From contig JAFAFN010000384.1 in assembly GCA_023423475.1 (NCBI GenBank), positions 1 through 11,213 of the forward strand: DNA of 11,213 nt, given 5' to 3'. Shown one piece after another: positions 1-6,108 of the stretch. The notes beneath the pieces are model-generated. The model saw only the letters and a program-made list of their open reading frames with translations. It did not search any database and was not told the DNA's origin. The DNA comes from Actinomycetes bacterium. GTDB lineage: Bacteria > Actinomycetota > Acidimicrobiia > Acidimicrobiales > Microtrichaceae. A program made the translations under genes and the position numbers. Every line of letters begins with the position of its first letter. The stretch's first letter is position 1.

Positions 1-418
1 ACCCACCGGGGCCGATCAGCAACAGGACCGAGATCACCGCCGAGGTGGTCGCGATGCGACGCCCGAACGGTCGGAGCAGTGCGTAGAGCCCGAAGGCGAC
101 ACCGGCGTGCTGGAGGAAGCCGACCGCTCGCTCGATGTAGAGGTTCGCGCCGAACACGGCATACACCGCCGCGAGCACGTAGAGGGATCCCGGGCCGTAC
201 AGGTGCAGGAAGTCACGGTGCGGGAAGCGGCCCTGGAGGATCTGCTCGGGGAAGGCCAGCATGAAGCCCTCCTCCATCGGAGGTCCCTGGTAGCGCAGCA
301 GTCCCCAGACCGGGGCGAGCAGCACGACGCCCACGATGCCCAGCGCGATCAGGTCGCGCAGCTCGGGCCGGAACCGGGTCCGAGTGGCGTCGTCACTCAC
401 CTGGTCGGTCGTCGGCAC
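1..418 (-). CDS. GT-C/GT39-like membrane glycosyltransferase, N-terminal part (cut by window edge)
   Basis: Reading minus from a GTG at 418, 139 codons are open to the window edge, so the C-terminal part is missing. An in-frame TAG at 430-428 means translation cannot begin upstream; GTG 400 is the only nearby alternative. Residues 23-41 form a first membrane helix. It is followed by an extracytoplasmic loop with MEEGF (residues 48-52) and PHRDFLHLYGPG (66-77), the acidic pair and Y-G-P context typical of the first loop of GT-C enzymes of the GT39/ArnT kind. Further hydrophobic helices lie near 78-95, 103-115 and 122-137. Known members transfer a sugar from a polyprenyl-phosphate donor on the outer face of the membrane; donor and acceptor cannot be told here. 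The gene is divergent from the GT2 gene at 520. A TAGGGT box ends 6 nt before the GTG, which suggests a leaderless mRNA. Confidence 0.82.
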   Translation of the reverse strand, partial: MPTTDQVSDDATRTRFRPELRDLIALGIVGVVLLAPVWGLLRYQGPPMEEGFMLAFPEQILQGRFPHRDFLHLYGPGSLYVLAAVYAVFGANLYIERAVGFLQHAGVAFGLYALLRPFGRRIATTSAVISVLLLIGPGG

Positions 419-424
419 GGCGTG

Positions 425-430
425 ACCCTA
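425..430 (-). promoter_or_regulatory. -10 box of a leaderless promoter for the partial GT-C gene
   Basis: TAGGGT on the minus strand matches TANNNT and ends 6 nt before GTG 418. Transcription would start at or next to the start codon. No convincing -35 hexamer is seen 16-18 nt upstream, and there is no Shine-Dalgarno sequence, which agrees with leaderless initiation. The TAG of this box is also the in-frame stop that limits the start of the gene. Confidence 0.5.
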
Positions 431-455
431 GCTCGCCGCACCCGGGGGGCCTGCT

Positions 456-514
456 CCCGCGAAGGGATGTGCTGTGTCCCGGGAGGGGATGTGCCTCCCC
501 CGGGAAGGGATGTG
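456..514 (+). repeat. Three tandem copies of a 16-bp element, 21-22 bp apart
   Basis: Copies lie at 456-471, 478-493 and 499-514. The consensus is CCCGGGAAGGGATGTG. Copy 3 matches it exactly; copies 1 and 2 each differ at one base (fifth base C in copy 1, eighth base G in copy 2). Start-to-start distances are 22 and 21 bp, about two helical turns, so the copies would face the same side of the DNA. They sit between two divergent glycosyltransferase genes. The spacing suggests a cooperatively bound regulator site, but I know no regulator with this motif. The third copy also contains AAGGGA, which could act as a ribosome binding site for a GTG at 520. Confidence 0.7.
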
Positions 515-519
515 ACAAG

Positions 520-1299
520 GTGAAGCGCCGGGTCCCGCGGGATCCGGGTCCGACTCGCCATCGAAGGAGCAGCACCATCCGGGTCCTGGTCATCATCCCT
601 GCGCTGAACGAGGCCAGCACCCTTCCCTCGGTGCTCGCGTCGCTGCGCGCCGCGGTGCCCGACTGCGACGTGGTGGTCGTCGACGACGGATCCACCGACG
701 CGACCGCAGCGGTGGCCCGCGCCGCCGGCGTGGTCGTGCTGACCCTGCCGTTCAACCTGGGCATCGGTGGCGCCCTGCGGACGGGGTTCCGCTACGCGGT
801 CGAGCAGGGCTACGACGCCGGCGTGCAGCTCGACGCGGACGGCCAGCACGACCCGACGATGATCCCGGTGCTGCTCGACGCCCTCGCGGACGCCGACTTC
901 GTGGTCGGCAGCAGGTTCGCTCGCACCAACGCCTACGAGGTCGGCCGGACCCGACGCGGCGCGATGCACCTGCTCCGCTTCACCATGCGGGTGCTGTCGG
1001 GTCGGACCTTCACCGACACCAGCTCGGGGTTCCGTGCGTTCGGTCGTCCGGTGCTCGAGTACTTCGCCCGGAGCTATCCGTCGGAGTACATGGAGTCCGT
1101 CGAGGCGCTGCTCGCCGCGAACTACGAGGGCTTCCGCATCGCCGAGGTCCCCGTCGAGATGCACCAGCGCGCCGGTGGCAGCCCCTCCGCGGTCCGCTTC
1201 AAGCTGATCTACCACTACGTCCGGGTGATGTTCACCATGGTGACCAGGGCCAGTCGCCGCCGTCCCGACACGATGGTCTCCGAGGGGGCGACGACGTGA
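520..1299 (+). CDS. GT2 family glycosyltransferase (polyprenyl-phosphate sugar synthase type)
   Basis: A cytoplasmic GT-A-fold transferase resembling dolichyl/polyprenyl-phosphate mannose or glucose synthases. Counting from GTG 520, PALNEA is at residues 27-32, the nucleotide-binding DDGSTD at 55-60, the metal-binding DADGQHDP at 105-112, and SSGFRAF, the usual acceptor-side motif, at 168-174. No transmembrane pair follows, so membrane attachment probably comes from the DUF2304 protein made by the next gene, whose GTG overlaps this stop by 4 nt (GTGA). The start is uncertain. GTG 520 has AAGGGA 9 nt upstream, but the next 19 codons are basic, include AGG, CGA, ACT and CAT, and look non-coding. 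The conserved domain begins at ATC 577, behind a perfect AAGGAG. ATG 469 has no good ribosome site and would read through the tandem repeats. I give 520 as the nearest canonical start. Family is confident; sugar specificity is unknown. Confidence 0.9.
   Translation: MKRRVPRDPGPTRHRRSSTIRVLVIIPALNEASTLPSVLASLRAAVPDCDVVVVDDGSTDATAAVARAAGVVVLTLPFNLGIGGALRTGFRYAVEQGYDAGVQLDADGQHDPTMIPVLLDALADADFVVGSRFARTNAYEVGRTRRGAMHLLRFTMRVLSGRTFTDTSSGFRAFGRPVLEYFARSYPSEYMESVEALLAANYEGFRIAEVPVEMHQRAGGSPSAVRFKLIYHYVRVMFTMVTRASRRRPDTMVSEGATT
564..569 (+). promoter_or_regulatory. Strong Shine-Dalgarno AAGGAG with no canonical start behind it
   Basis: AAGGAG is the best ribosome binding site in this part of the window. 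Seven bases later, in the reading frame of the GT2 gene, comes ATC at 577, followed by codons for RVLVIIPALNEA. That is where family members normally begin (Met-Arg-Val-Leu-Val-Ile-Ile-Pro). No ATG, GTG or TTG follows at a workable distance in this frame. The site either drives a rare AUC start or is a relic of a former ATG. Confidence 0.5.
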
Positions 1300-1904
1300 G
1301 CGCCCGAGGTGTCGCCGCTGCCTGGGCGACCGACCTGCTGGATCAGGCCGAACCCGTGACCGACGGTGCGCTGAGCACCAGGGCGCACATCTTCATCGTC
1401 GTGGTCGCGCTGCTGAGCATCGCGTTCATCATCCGTCTGGTGCGCAGCAACCGCCTGCGCAGCAAGTACTCGTTGCTGTGGATCGTCGTGGCGGTCGCGC
1501 TGGCCGCCGTGGCGGTGTTCCCCGGCATGCTCGACCGCGTCTCACGTGCCGCGGGCGTGTACTACCCGCCGGCGACCTTCCTGCTGCTCGCGGTCGGGTT
1601 CCTGTTCCTGATCGTCGTGCACTTCTCGTGGGAGTTCTCCCGCTCCGAGGAGCGCATCCGCACCCTCGCGGAGGACGTCGCACTGCTCCAGGCGGCGCTC
1701 GACGCCGCGGTCGGCGCGCTGCGCGAGGGTCAGGTCCCGCCGGAGCGGCTGCCGACCGCCTCGACCGGTTCGTCCTCGCCGGCTTCGTCGTCGCCAGCCT
1801 CGACGTCGGCCGATGCATCTCCGCCCGACTCCCCCGAGCCGGATCCGTCGTCGGCACCGTCCGGTGACGGGACACCGCCATCGGAGCCCACCTCGTCGGG
1901 CTGA
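1296..1904 (+). CDS. DUF2304 family membrane protein, partner of the GT2 enzyme
   Basis: The 202-residue product has three membrane helices (about 31-48, 59-76 and 93-110). Between them lies the family signature KYSLLW (57-62), then FPGMLDRVSRAAGVYYPPA (75-93), followed by an amphipathic, coiled-coil-like stretch SRSEERIRTLAEDVALLQAAL (about 115-135). This matches DUF2304, small proteins regularly encoded next to GT2 polyprenyl-phosphate glycosyltransferases and thought to anchor or assist them; the biochemical role is not established. GTG 1296 is set by the GTGA overlap with the upstream gene and by GAGGGG 8 nt before it, so the two are probably translationally coupled. The first 28 residues are an extension beyond the core. 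Residues 145-202 are a Ser/Pro/Asp-rich tail that lies entirely opposite the 3' end of the minus-strand gene ending at 1730. Confidence 0.88.
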   Translation: MSARGVAAAWATDLLDQAEPVTDGALSTRAHIFIVVVALLSIAFIIRLVRSNRLRSKYSLLWIVVAVALAAVAVFPGMLDRVSRAAGVYYPPATFLLLAVGFLFLIVVHFSWEFSRSEERIRTLAEDVALLQAALDAAVGALREGQVPPERLPTASTGSSSPASSSPASTSADASPPDSPEPDPSSAPSGDGTPPSEPTSSG

Positions 1905-3208
1905 TCGAACACCGCGGTCCAGATCGCCCCGAGGGCGACGGCCGCGGCGAGCACGAGCGTCACCTCGAAGCCGGTGCGGTACCGGGTGATCCCGAACGAG
2001 ATGAGTGCCGAGAAGGTCGCGATCGCCGGCTGGGACAACAGCGGATAGATCGGGACACGACGTCGTCGCAGGATGACCACCCCGGCGATGCCGAGTCCGA
2101 CCAGCACGTAGTACGACCACACCGCCTCGCGCATGAGCCGGAACCCGTTGCCCGGCAGTCCGCCCTCTCGGCCCTCGACGTAGCCGTCGAGCACCAGGCT
2201 CTGGTCGACCCGGTAGAGGTGCCAGATGCGCGCCACCCGGGCGGCGAGGACCTTGGGCAGCTCCCCGCGGTGCTCCGAGATGTAGTCGAACGCGTACTCC
2301 TGGTACACCGGGTCGCGCAGCGACGGATCGGGATCGGTCGGCGGTTCGATGTGCGGCGGCCGCAGGCACTCCTGGGTCCAGTAGCCGATGAGCTCACCGG
2401 AGAAGGTCAGGTCGCAGTTGCCGACGGCGAAGGTCTGGCCTGCTCCGGTGGACAGGAAGACCGGCTTCTCGAATCGGCCCAGGTTGTAGATCACCCACGG
2501 CGCGAAGCTCAGGATCGGCACGAGTGCGGCCAGCACCAGGTGCCGCAGCCGGGTCCCCCACGACAGCGTGCGACGAGCCAGGATCATCGGCACGACGACC
2601 ACGGGGAAGACGACCACTGCTTCCGGGCGCACCATGCCGAACGCCGTCAGGGCCGCGGCGATGCCCACCACCGCCCAGTTGGTCGGCCGGTCGAGGTACC
2701 GGTACATCCCCCACAACGCGAGTGCGACGCTGAGCACGACGACGGTCTCGACCATCAACATGCCGTCGTTGATCCAGATGTTCGGGTACACCGCCGCCAG
2801 GAAACCGGCGATCAGCCCGACACGTGGCCCCGCGAGGCGGCGACCCACGATGGCGATGACGGCGATCGAGATCGTCCCGACGAAGCACATCACGATGCGC
2901 TGCGCGAAGTGGCCGTCGATCCCGATCCAGTCCAGCGCGGCGAGCACCACGACGAACCCCGGTGGATGGTCCGCACCGGGACGCTCGATGCCCCCGTGCA
3001 GGTAGTAGTCGAACGGGTTCAGGAAGCCCTGCCCGTTCGCGACGAGCTTCGCCTGCATGTGGTACCAGAAGGCGTCGCCCTGGCCGAGCTCGATCCGTGA
3101 CTGCCGGATCAGCACGAACGCGAGGCGCACCCCCAGCCCGAGGGCGAGGATCGGTGCGAGCAGGACCTTGAAGCGACGGTCCTCGGCCGACCAACGCCCG
3201 GCTGTCAC
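1730..3208 (-). CDS. GT-C glycosyltransferase, GT39/ArnT-like (492 aa)
   Basis: A multi-spanning membrane protein of the dolichyl-phosphate-mannose mannosyltransferase (PMT/ArnT) superfamily. Helix 1 is at about 14-34. The first external loop carries GDAFWYHMQAKLVANGQGF (44-62), with a candidate catalytic Asp at 45, and GADHPPGFVVVLA (78-90), both typical of the family. About nine more helices lie between 103 and 430. A soluble segment with two Cys (265, 281) is at 255-335, and ARIWHLYRVDQ follows at 326-336. Such enzymes transfer a sugar from polyprenyl phosphate outside the membrane. GTG 3208 overlaps the stop of the GT2-methyltransferase gene by 4 nt, so the two form a coupled operon. The last 58 residues (435-492) are Asp/Gly/Ser-rich and hydrophilic, and fall exactly in the stretch that overlaps the DUF2304 gene. 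Substrate is unknown. Confidence 0.88.
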   Translation of the reverse strand: MTAGRWSAEDRRFKVLLAPILALGLGVRLAFVLIRQSRIELGQGDAFWYHMQAKLVANGQGFLNPFDYYLHGGIERPGADHPPGFVVVLAALDWIGIDGHFAQRIVMCFVGTISIAVIAIVGRRLAGPRVGLIAGFLAAVYPNIWINDGMLMVETVVVLSVALALWGMYRYLDRPTNWAVVGIAAALTAFGMVRPEAVVVFPVVVVPMILARRTLSWGTRLRHLVLAALVPILSFAPWVIYNLGRFEKPVFLSTGAGQTFAVGNCDLTFSGELIGYWTQECLRPPHIEPPTDPDPSLRDPVYQEYAFDYISEHRGELPKVLAARVARIWHLYRVDQSLVLDGYVEGREGGLPGNGFRLMREAVWSYYVLVGLGIAGVVILRRRRVPIYPLLSQPAIATFSALISFGITRYRTGFEVTLVLAAAVALGAIWTAVFDQPDEVGSDGGVPSPDGADDGSGSGESGGDASADVEAGDDEAGEDEPVEAVGSRSGGT

Positions 3209-4734
3209 GCCCCCGGTCCGGAGATGTCGACGACGGCTGCGGGCCCCGTTGGAGTTGGGCGGGACGGGTCGGGTCGCAGCTCGTAGAGGAACTGGTAGCC
3301 GAAGAGCTGGGGACGCAGCGCGACCGCTGCCCGGTCGAGTCGGCCGAGCAGGCCACCGAGTCCGCGTCGGCGGTTCGGCCCACCGCCTCGGGGCGATGCG
3401 TCGACGGCGTCCTTGGCGCCGCGATCGGCGACCTCGAGCGGCAGCCCGGTGGCGTCGCGCCGCGACACGGACCAGCCCGACGAGCGGACCAGGCGTTCGA
3501 AGCTGCGGCGGGTGAAGAACCGCACGTGGTCCGCGTCGAGGATCCCGCGGCGGTCGTAGTCGAAGCGACCCATGGCGACGCGCAGCCGCGGATACCAGTG
3601 CCCGAAGTTCGGCACGCTGACGATCACCGACCCACCCGGTGCGAGCACGGCGTGCAGCTCGTCGAGCAGCCGGTCGGGCCGGCGCACGTGCTCGAGCACG
3701 TCGGCGGCGAGCACCACGTCATAAGGACCGTCGAGCCCGTCGGGCAGTCCCTGGTCGAGATCGGCCAGCACGAATCGGTCGACGCGGTCGGTCACCCCCG
3801 GCTGCTCGGTGACGTCGACGCCGGTCACCCGGTGACCCTGGCCACGCAGCTCGGCGGCGATGCGACCGTCGGAGCACCCGAGATCGAGGATGTCGACGCC
3901 GTCGCGCCGCGACAGCCACGACGACACGATGCGGTGCGAGGAGTCCTCGTCGGTCTTCTCCTCGTAGGCGTCGCTCGCGAAGGCGAGCTCGCCGGTGCCG
4001 AAGCCCATCTTGTGCAACCGGTAGCGGATGACTTCGGCGGTGATGTCCTTGGCGTACTTGAGGCCGTTGACGTGGGAGATCTCGTCGCCGTAGTAGGTCG
4101 GGATGGGGATCTCGGCGATGCGCTGCCCGGACTCGATGAGCTGCAGGATGATCTGGGTGTCGAAGTCGAAGCCGTCGCTGTTGCGCTCGAAGGGCAGCTG
4201 GCGCAGCGCCGCCACCGAGTAGGCGCGGTAGCCGGAGTGCCATTCGGTCAGCTCGACCCCGGCGACGGCGTTCTCGACGGTGGTCAGGATGCGTTTGCCG
4301 ACGTACTTGTAGAGCGGCATCCCGCCTCGCCGCGCACCACCGGCGTCCATCATCCGGGAGCCGAACACGGCATCGGCTTCGTCCGCGAGGAGCGGCGCGA
4401 CCATCTCGGGGAGCAGCTCGGGTGCGTACTGGCCGTCGCCGTGCAGCAGGACGATGACGTCGAGGTCGTCGTCGATGGCCGAGCGGTAGCCCCACTTCTG
4501 GTTGCCGCCGTAGCCGAGGTTCTGCTCGTGCCGGGTGATCTTCAGCGGGAGGTCCGGCGCCATCTGCTGGTAGCCGACCGCCACGAGGTGCGTCTGGTCC
4601 TGGCTGTGGTCGTCGCCCACGATGATCGAGCTGATCGACGGCCGGAAGTCCTCGGGGATGCGGTCCAGCACCTCTGCGAGCGTGGTCGCGGCGTTGTAGG
4701 CCACCACGAGGATGCCGATTCGCTTGGTCGTCAA
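3205..4734 (-). CDS. Bifunctional GT2 glycosyltransferase / class I SAM methyltransferase (509 aa)
   Basis: Two domains in one chain. Residues 5-245 are a GT2 domain with VAYNA (11-15), GDDHSQD (40-46), HGDGQY with its DXD-like metal site (98-103), and the WHSGYRAYS acceptor motif (165-173). This type resembles polyprenyl-phosphate glucosyltransferases. Residues 280-440 are a class I methyltransferase with motif I LDLGCSDGR (283-291), GVDV (305-308), AADVLEHV (343-350) and a VSVPNFGHW segment (372-380). The tail has conserved-looking GYQFLYELRP (479-488). The fusion is a recurring architecture in envelope glycan clusters. The acceptor of the methyl group is unknown; it may be the same lipid-linked sugar. 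I chose TTG 4734 because GGAGG lies 4 nt upstream and the GT2 fold starts just after it. GTG 4797 would add 21 low-complexity residues and has no ribosome site. The gene is first of an operon with the 492-aa GT-C gene and divergent from the acyltransferase. Confidence 0.88.
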   Translation of the reverse strand: MTTKRIGILVVAYNAATTLAEVLDRIPEDFRPSISSIIVGDDHSQDQTHLVAVGYQQMAPDLPLKITRHEQNLGYGGNQKWGYRSAIDDDLDVIVLLHGDGQYAPELLPEMVAPLLADEADAVFGSRMMDAGGARRGGMPLYKYVGKRILTTVENAVAGVELTEWHSGYRAYSVAALRQLPFERNSDGFDFDTQIILQLIESGQRIAEIPIPTYYGDEISHVNGLKYAKDITAEVIRYRLHKMGFGTGELAFASDAYEEKTDEDSSHRIVSSWLSRRDGVDILDLGCSDGRIAAELRGQGHRVTGVDVTEQPGVTDRVDRFVLADLDQGLPDGLDGPYDVVLAADVLEHVRRPDRLLDELHAVLAPGGSVIVSVPNFGHWYPRLRVAMGRFDYDRRGILDADHVRFFTRRSFERLVRSSGWSVSRRDATGLPLEVADRGAKDAVDASPRGGGPNRRRGLGGLLGRLDRAAVALRPQLFGYQFLYELRPDPSRPTPTGPAAVVDISGPGA

Positions 4735-4751
4735 GGGGCCTCCGCCGTCGG

Positions 4752-4767
4752 CGAGCCGTCCGGCTCG
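4752..4767. repeat. Perfect 16-bp palindrome in the leader of the GT2-methyltransferase gene
   Basis: CGAGCCG-TC-CGGCTCG, two 7-bp arms around 2 bp, lies 18 bp upstream of TTG 4734 and 78 bp upstream of the divergent ATG 4845. In the minus transcript it could fold as a 6-bp GC hairpin with a 4-nt loop just before the ribosome site; as DNA it could be an operator. In GC-rich DNA such short palindromes also arise by chance. Confidence 0.4.
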
Positions 4768-4831
4768 GGGGGACCTGCCGGTGAACGCATCGTGCACGCC
4801 GGCAAGCGCGGGTGCGAGGCTACCGCGCGCC

Positions 4832-4837
4832 TACGAT
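4832..4837 (+). promoter_or_regulatory. -10 box of a leaderless promoter for the acyltransferase gene
   Basis: TACGAT matches TANNNT and ends 7 nt before ATG 4845, so the expected +1 falls on the A of the start codon. There is no Shine-Dalgarno sequence between the box and the ATG. No clear -35 is seen. This box is the main reason to choose ATG 4845 over GTG 4812, which lies upstream of it. On the other strand TAGCCT (4822-4817) is a weaker candidate -10 for the divergent operon. Confidence 0.55.
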
Positions 4838-4844
4838 CCACCGC

Positions 4845-6077
4845 ATGGACGCTCCGGCGGTGAGCCCGAAGGCCGGGCAGATCAGGTTCCCCGCACTCGA
4901 CGGCTGCCGGGCGATCGCCGCGATCGGCGTGCTCGTCACCCACGTCGGACTGCTCAGCGGGTACATCACCCGGACCCCTTCGGTCGGTCCGTACCTCGCT
5001 CGCATGGACGTCGGGGTCTCGATCTTCTTCGCCCTGTCGGGCTTCCTGCTGTACCGCCCGATGGTCGCCGCACGCTTCGCCGGCCGTTCCGCGGGCCCCA
5101 CCGCCGCCTACGCCCGGCGGCGCATCGTCAGGATCGTGCCGGCCTACTGGGTCGCCCTGACCATCGTCGCCTTCGTGCTCCGTGCACCCGGCTTCGAGGA
5201 ACCGCACAGCATCGTGTCGCACTACCTCCTGTTGCAGGTCTATGACCTCCAACAGCTCGTCGGCGGACCGATCCAGCAGTCCTGGTCACTCGCCACCGAG
5301 GTCGCCTTCTACGTCTTCGTGCCCGTCTGGGCATGGCTGCTCGCTCGCCCTCCACGGTCGGGTCCCGCACGTTCGCCCGAGCGCCAGCTCCGCGTCGAGA
5401 TCGGCGCCCTGGTCGCGCTCGGTGCCCTGTCGGTCGCAGGCAACGTCGCGCTGGTGCTCATCGGCGTCTCGAACGACCGGTTCGCGCAGCTGGGCACCTG
5501 GCTGCCGTTCCGCCTGGCGGACTTCGTGCCCGGCATGCTGCTCGCAGTGGTGAGCGCCTGGTGGAGCCACCGGCGCACCAACCTGCCGAACTGGGCGGTC
5601 GGCGCTCCGCTCGCGCTGTCGTGCTGGGCCGGTGCGCTGGTCGTGTTCTGGTTCGTGTCGACCCAGCTCGACCTGCCGCTCTTCCCGACCTTCACCCCGA
5701 AGCAAGCCTTCGCGGTGCGGATCCTCTACGTGATCATCGCCGCGCTCGTCCTGCTGCCGGCGGTGCTGACGCGCGACGACCGCGGACCGGTGGTCCGACT
5801 GCTGGCGAACCCTGTCGCGGTCTGGCTCGGCCTCGTGTCCTACGGGATCTACATCTGGCACGAGGCGTGGCAGGACGTCTACCTGCGGGTCACCGACCAG
5901 CCGCCGCTCGCGGCGAGCTTCGTGGGGATGATGGTGGTCACGGTGATCGCCACGCTCATCTGCTCGGCGCTCAGCTGGTACCTGGTCGAGCGGCCGACGA
6001 TGGCGTGGGGCGCACGGCGTGGACGTCCACCGACCGTCGCGTCACCGCCGAGCGAGGCCGCACCCACCGCCCCCTGA
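4845..6077 (+). CDS. Membrane O-acyltransferase, acyltransferase family 3 (OafA type)
   Basis: An integral membrane acyltransferase of 410 residues, the usual size for a family 3 protein without an SGNH domain. Visible signatures in order: LDGCRAIAAIGVLVTH (18-33), matching the LDGLRG...H motif with Arg22 and His33; FFALSGFLLYRPMV (61-74); RRRIVRIVPAYWVAL (91-105); QQSWSLATEVAFYVFVP (144-160), where the common SVE is replaced by ATE; YGIYIWHEAW (333-342); and LSWYLVERP (376-384). About ten helices are present. Family members move acetyl or other acyl groups across the membrane onto sugars of surface polysaccharides, peptidoglycan, lipids or antibiotics. Next to so many glycosyltransferases, a cell-envelope glycan is the likely acceptor, but this is inferred from context. 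ATG 4845 is chosen from the -10 box 7 nt upstream and the start of homology. The C-terminus is a Pro/Ala-rich tail. Confidence 0.9.
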   Translation: MDAPAVSPKAGQIRFPALDGCRAIAAIGVLVTHVGLLSGYITRTPSVGPYLARMDVGVSIFFALSGFLLYRPMVAARFAGRSAGPTAAYARRRIVRIVPAYWVALTIVAFVLRAPGFEEPHSIVSHYLLLQVYDLQQLVGGPIQQSWSLATEVAFYVFVPVWAWLLARPPRSGPARSPERQLRVEIGALVALGALSVAGNVALVLIGVSNDRFAQLGTWLPFRLADFVPGMLLAVVSAWWSHRRTNLPNWAVGAPLALSCWAGALVVFWFVSTQLDLPLFPTFTPKQAFAVRILYVIIAALVLLPAVLTRDDRGPVVRLLANPVAVWLGLVSYGIYIWHEAWQDVYLRVTDQPPLAASFVGMMVVTVIATLICSALSWYLVERPTMAWGARRGRPPTVASPPSEAAPTAP

Positions 6078-6081
6078 TCCG

Positions 6082-6108
6082 GTGGTCCGGTTCGGTCAGC
6101 CGGACCGC
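6082..6108. terminator. Bidirectional terminator-like hairpin between convergent genes
   Basis: GGTCCGG (6084-6090) pairs with CCGGACC (6100-6106) around a 9-nt loop. A G-U (or A-C on the other strand) pair and one G-C pair extend the stem to 6082-6108. It lies between the stop of the acyltransferase (6077) and the end of the 734-aa gene, whose TGA (6098-6096) sits in the loop. No T-run follows on either strand, as is common in GC-rich actinobacteria, so intrinsic strength is uncertain. Confidence 0.55.

Noticed and set aside
397..1215. 272-codon minus-strand open frame opposite the GT2 gene
   Set aside because: The GT2 motifs DDGSTD and DADGQHDP on the plus strand are unambiguous; the minus translation has no recognisable domain.
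2219..3100. 293-codon plus-strand open frame opposite the 492-aa GT-C gene
   Set aside because: Translation is His, Arg, Asp and Gln rich with no membrane segments; the minus frame has well-formed helices and HPPG motif.
4795..4797. GTG 4797 as start of the GT2-methyltransferase gene
   Set aside because: No ribosome site precedes it, and it adds 21 Gly/Arg/Pro-rich residues ahead of the domain. TTG 4734 has GGAGG and fits the start of homology, though the short 4-nt spacing leaves some doubt.
4812..4844. GTG 4812 as start of the acyltransferase gene
   Set aside because: It precedes the TACGAT box, has no ribosome site, and adds 11 residues with no family support.
3526..4863. 445-codon plus-strand open frame opposite the GT2-methyltransferase gene
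   Set aside because: Antisense shadow. The minus strand encodes intact GT2 and SAM methyltransferase motifs in order.
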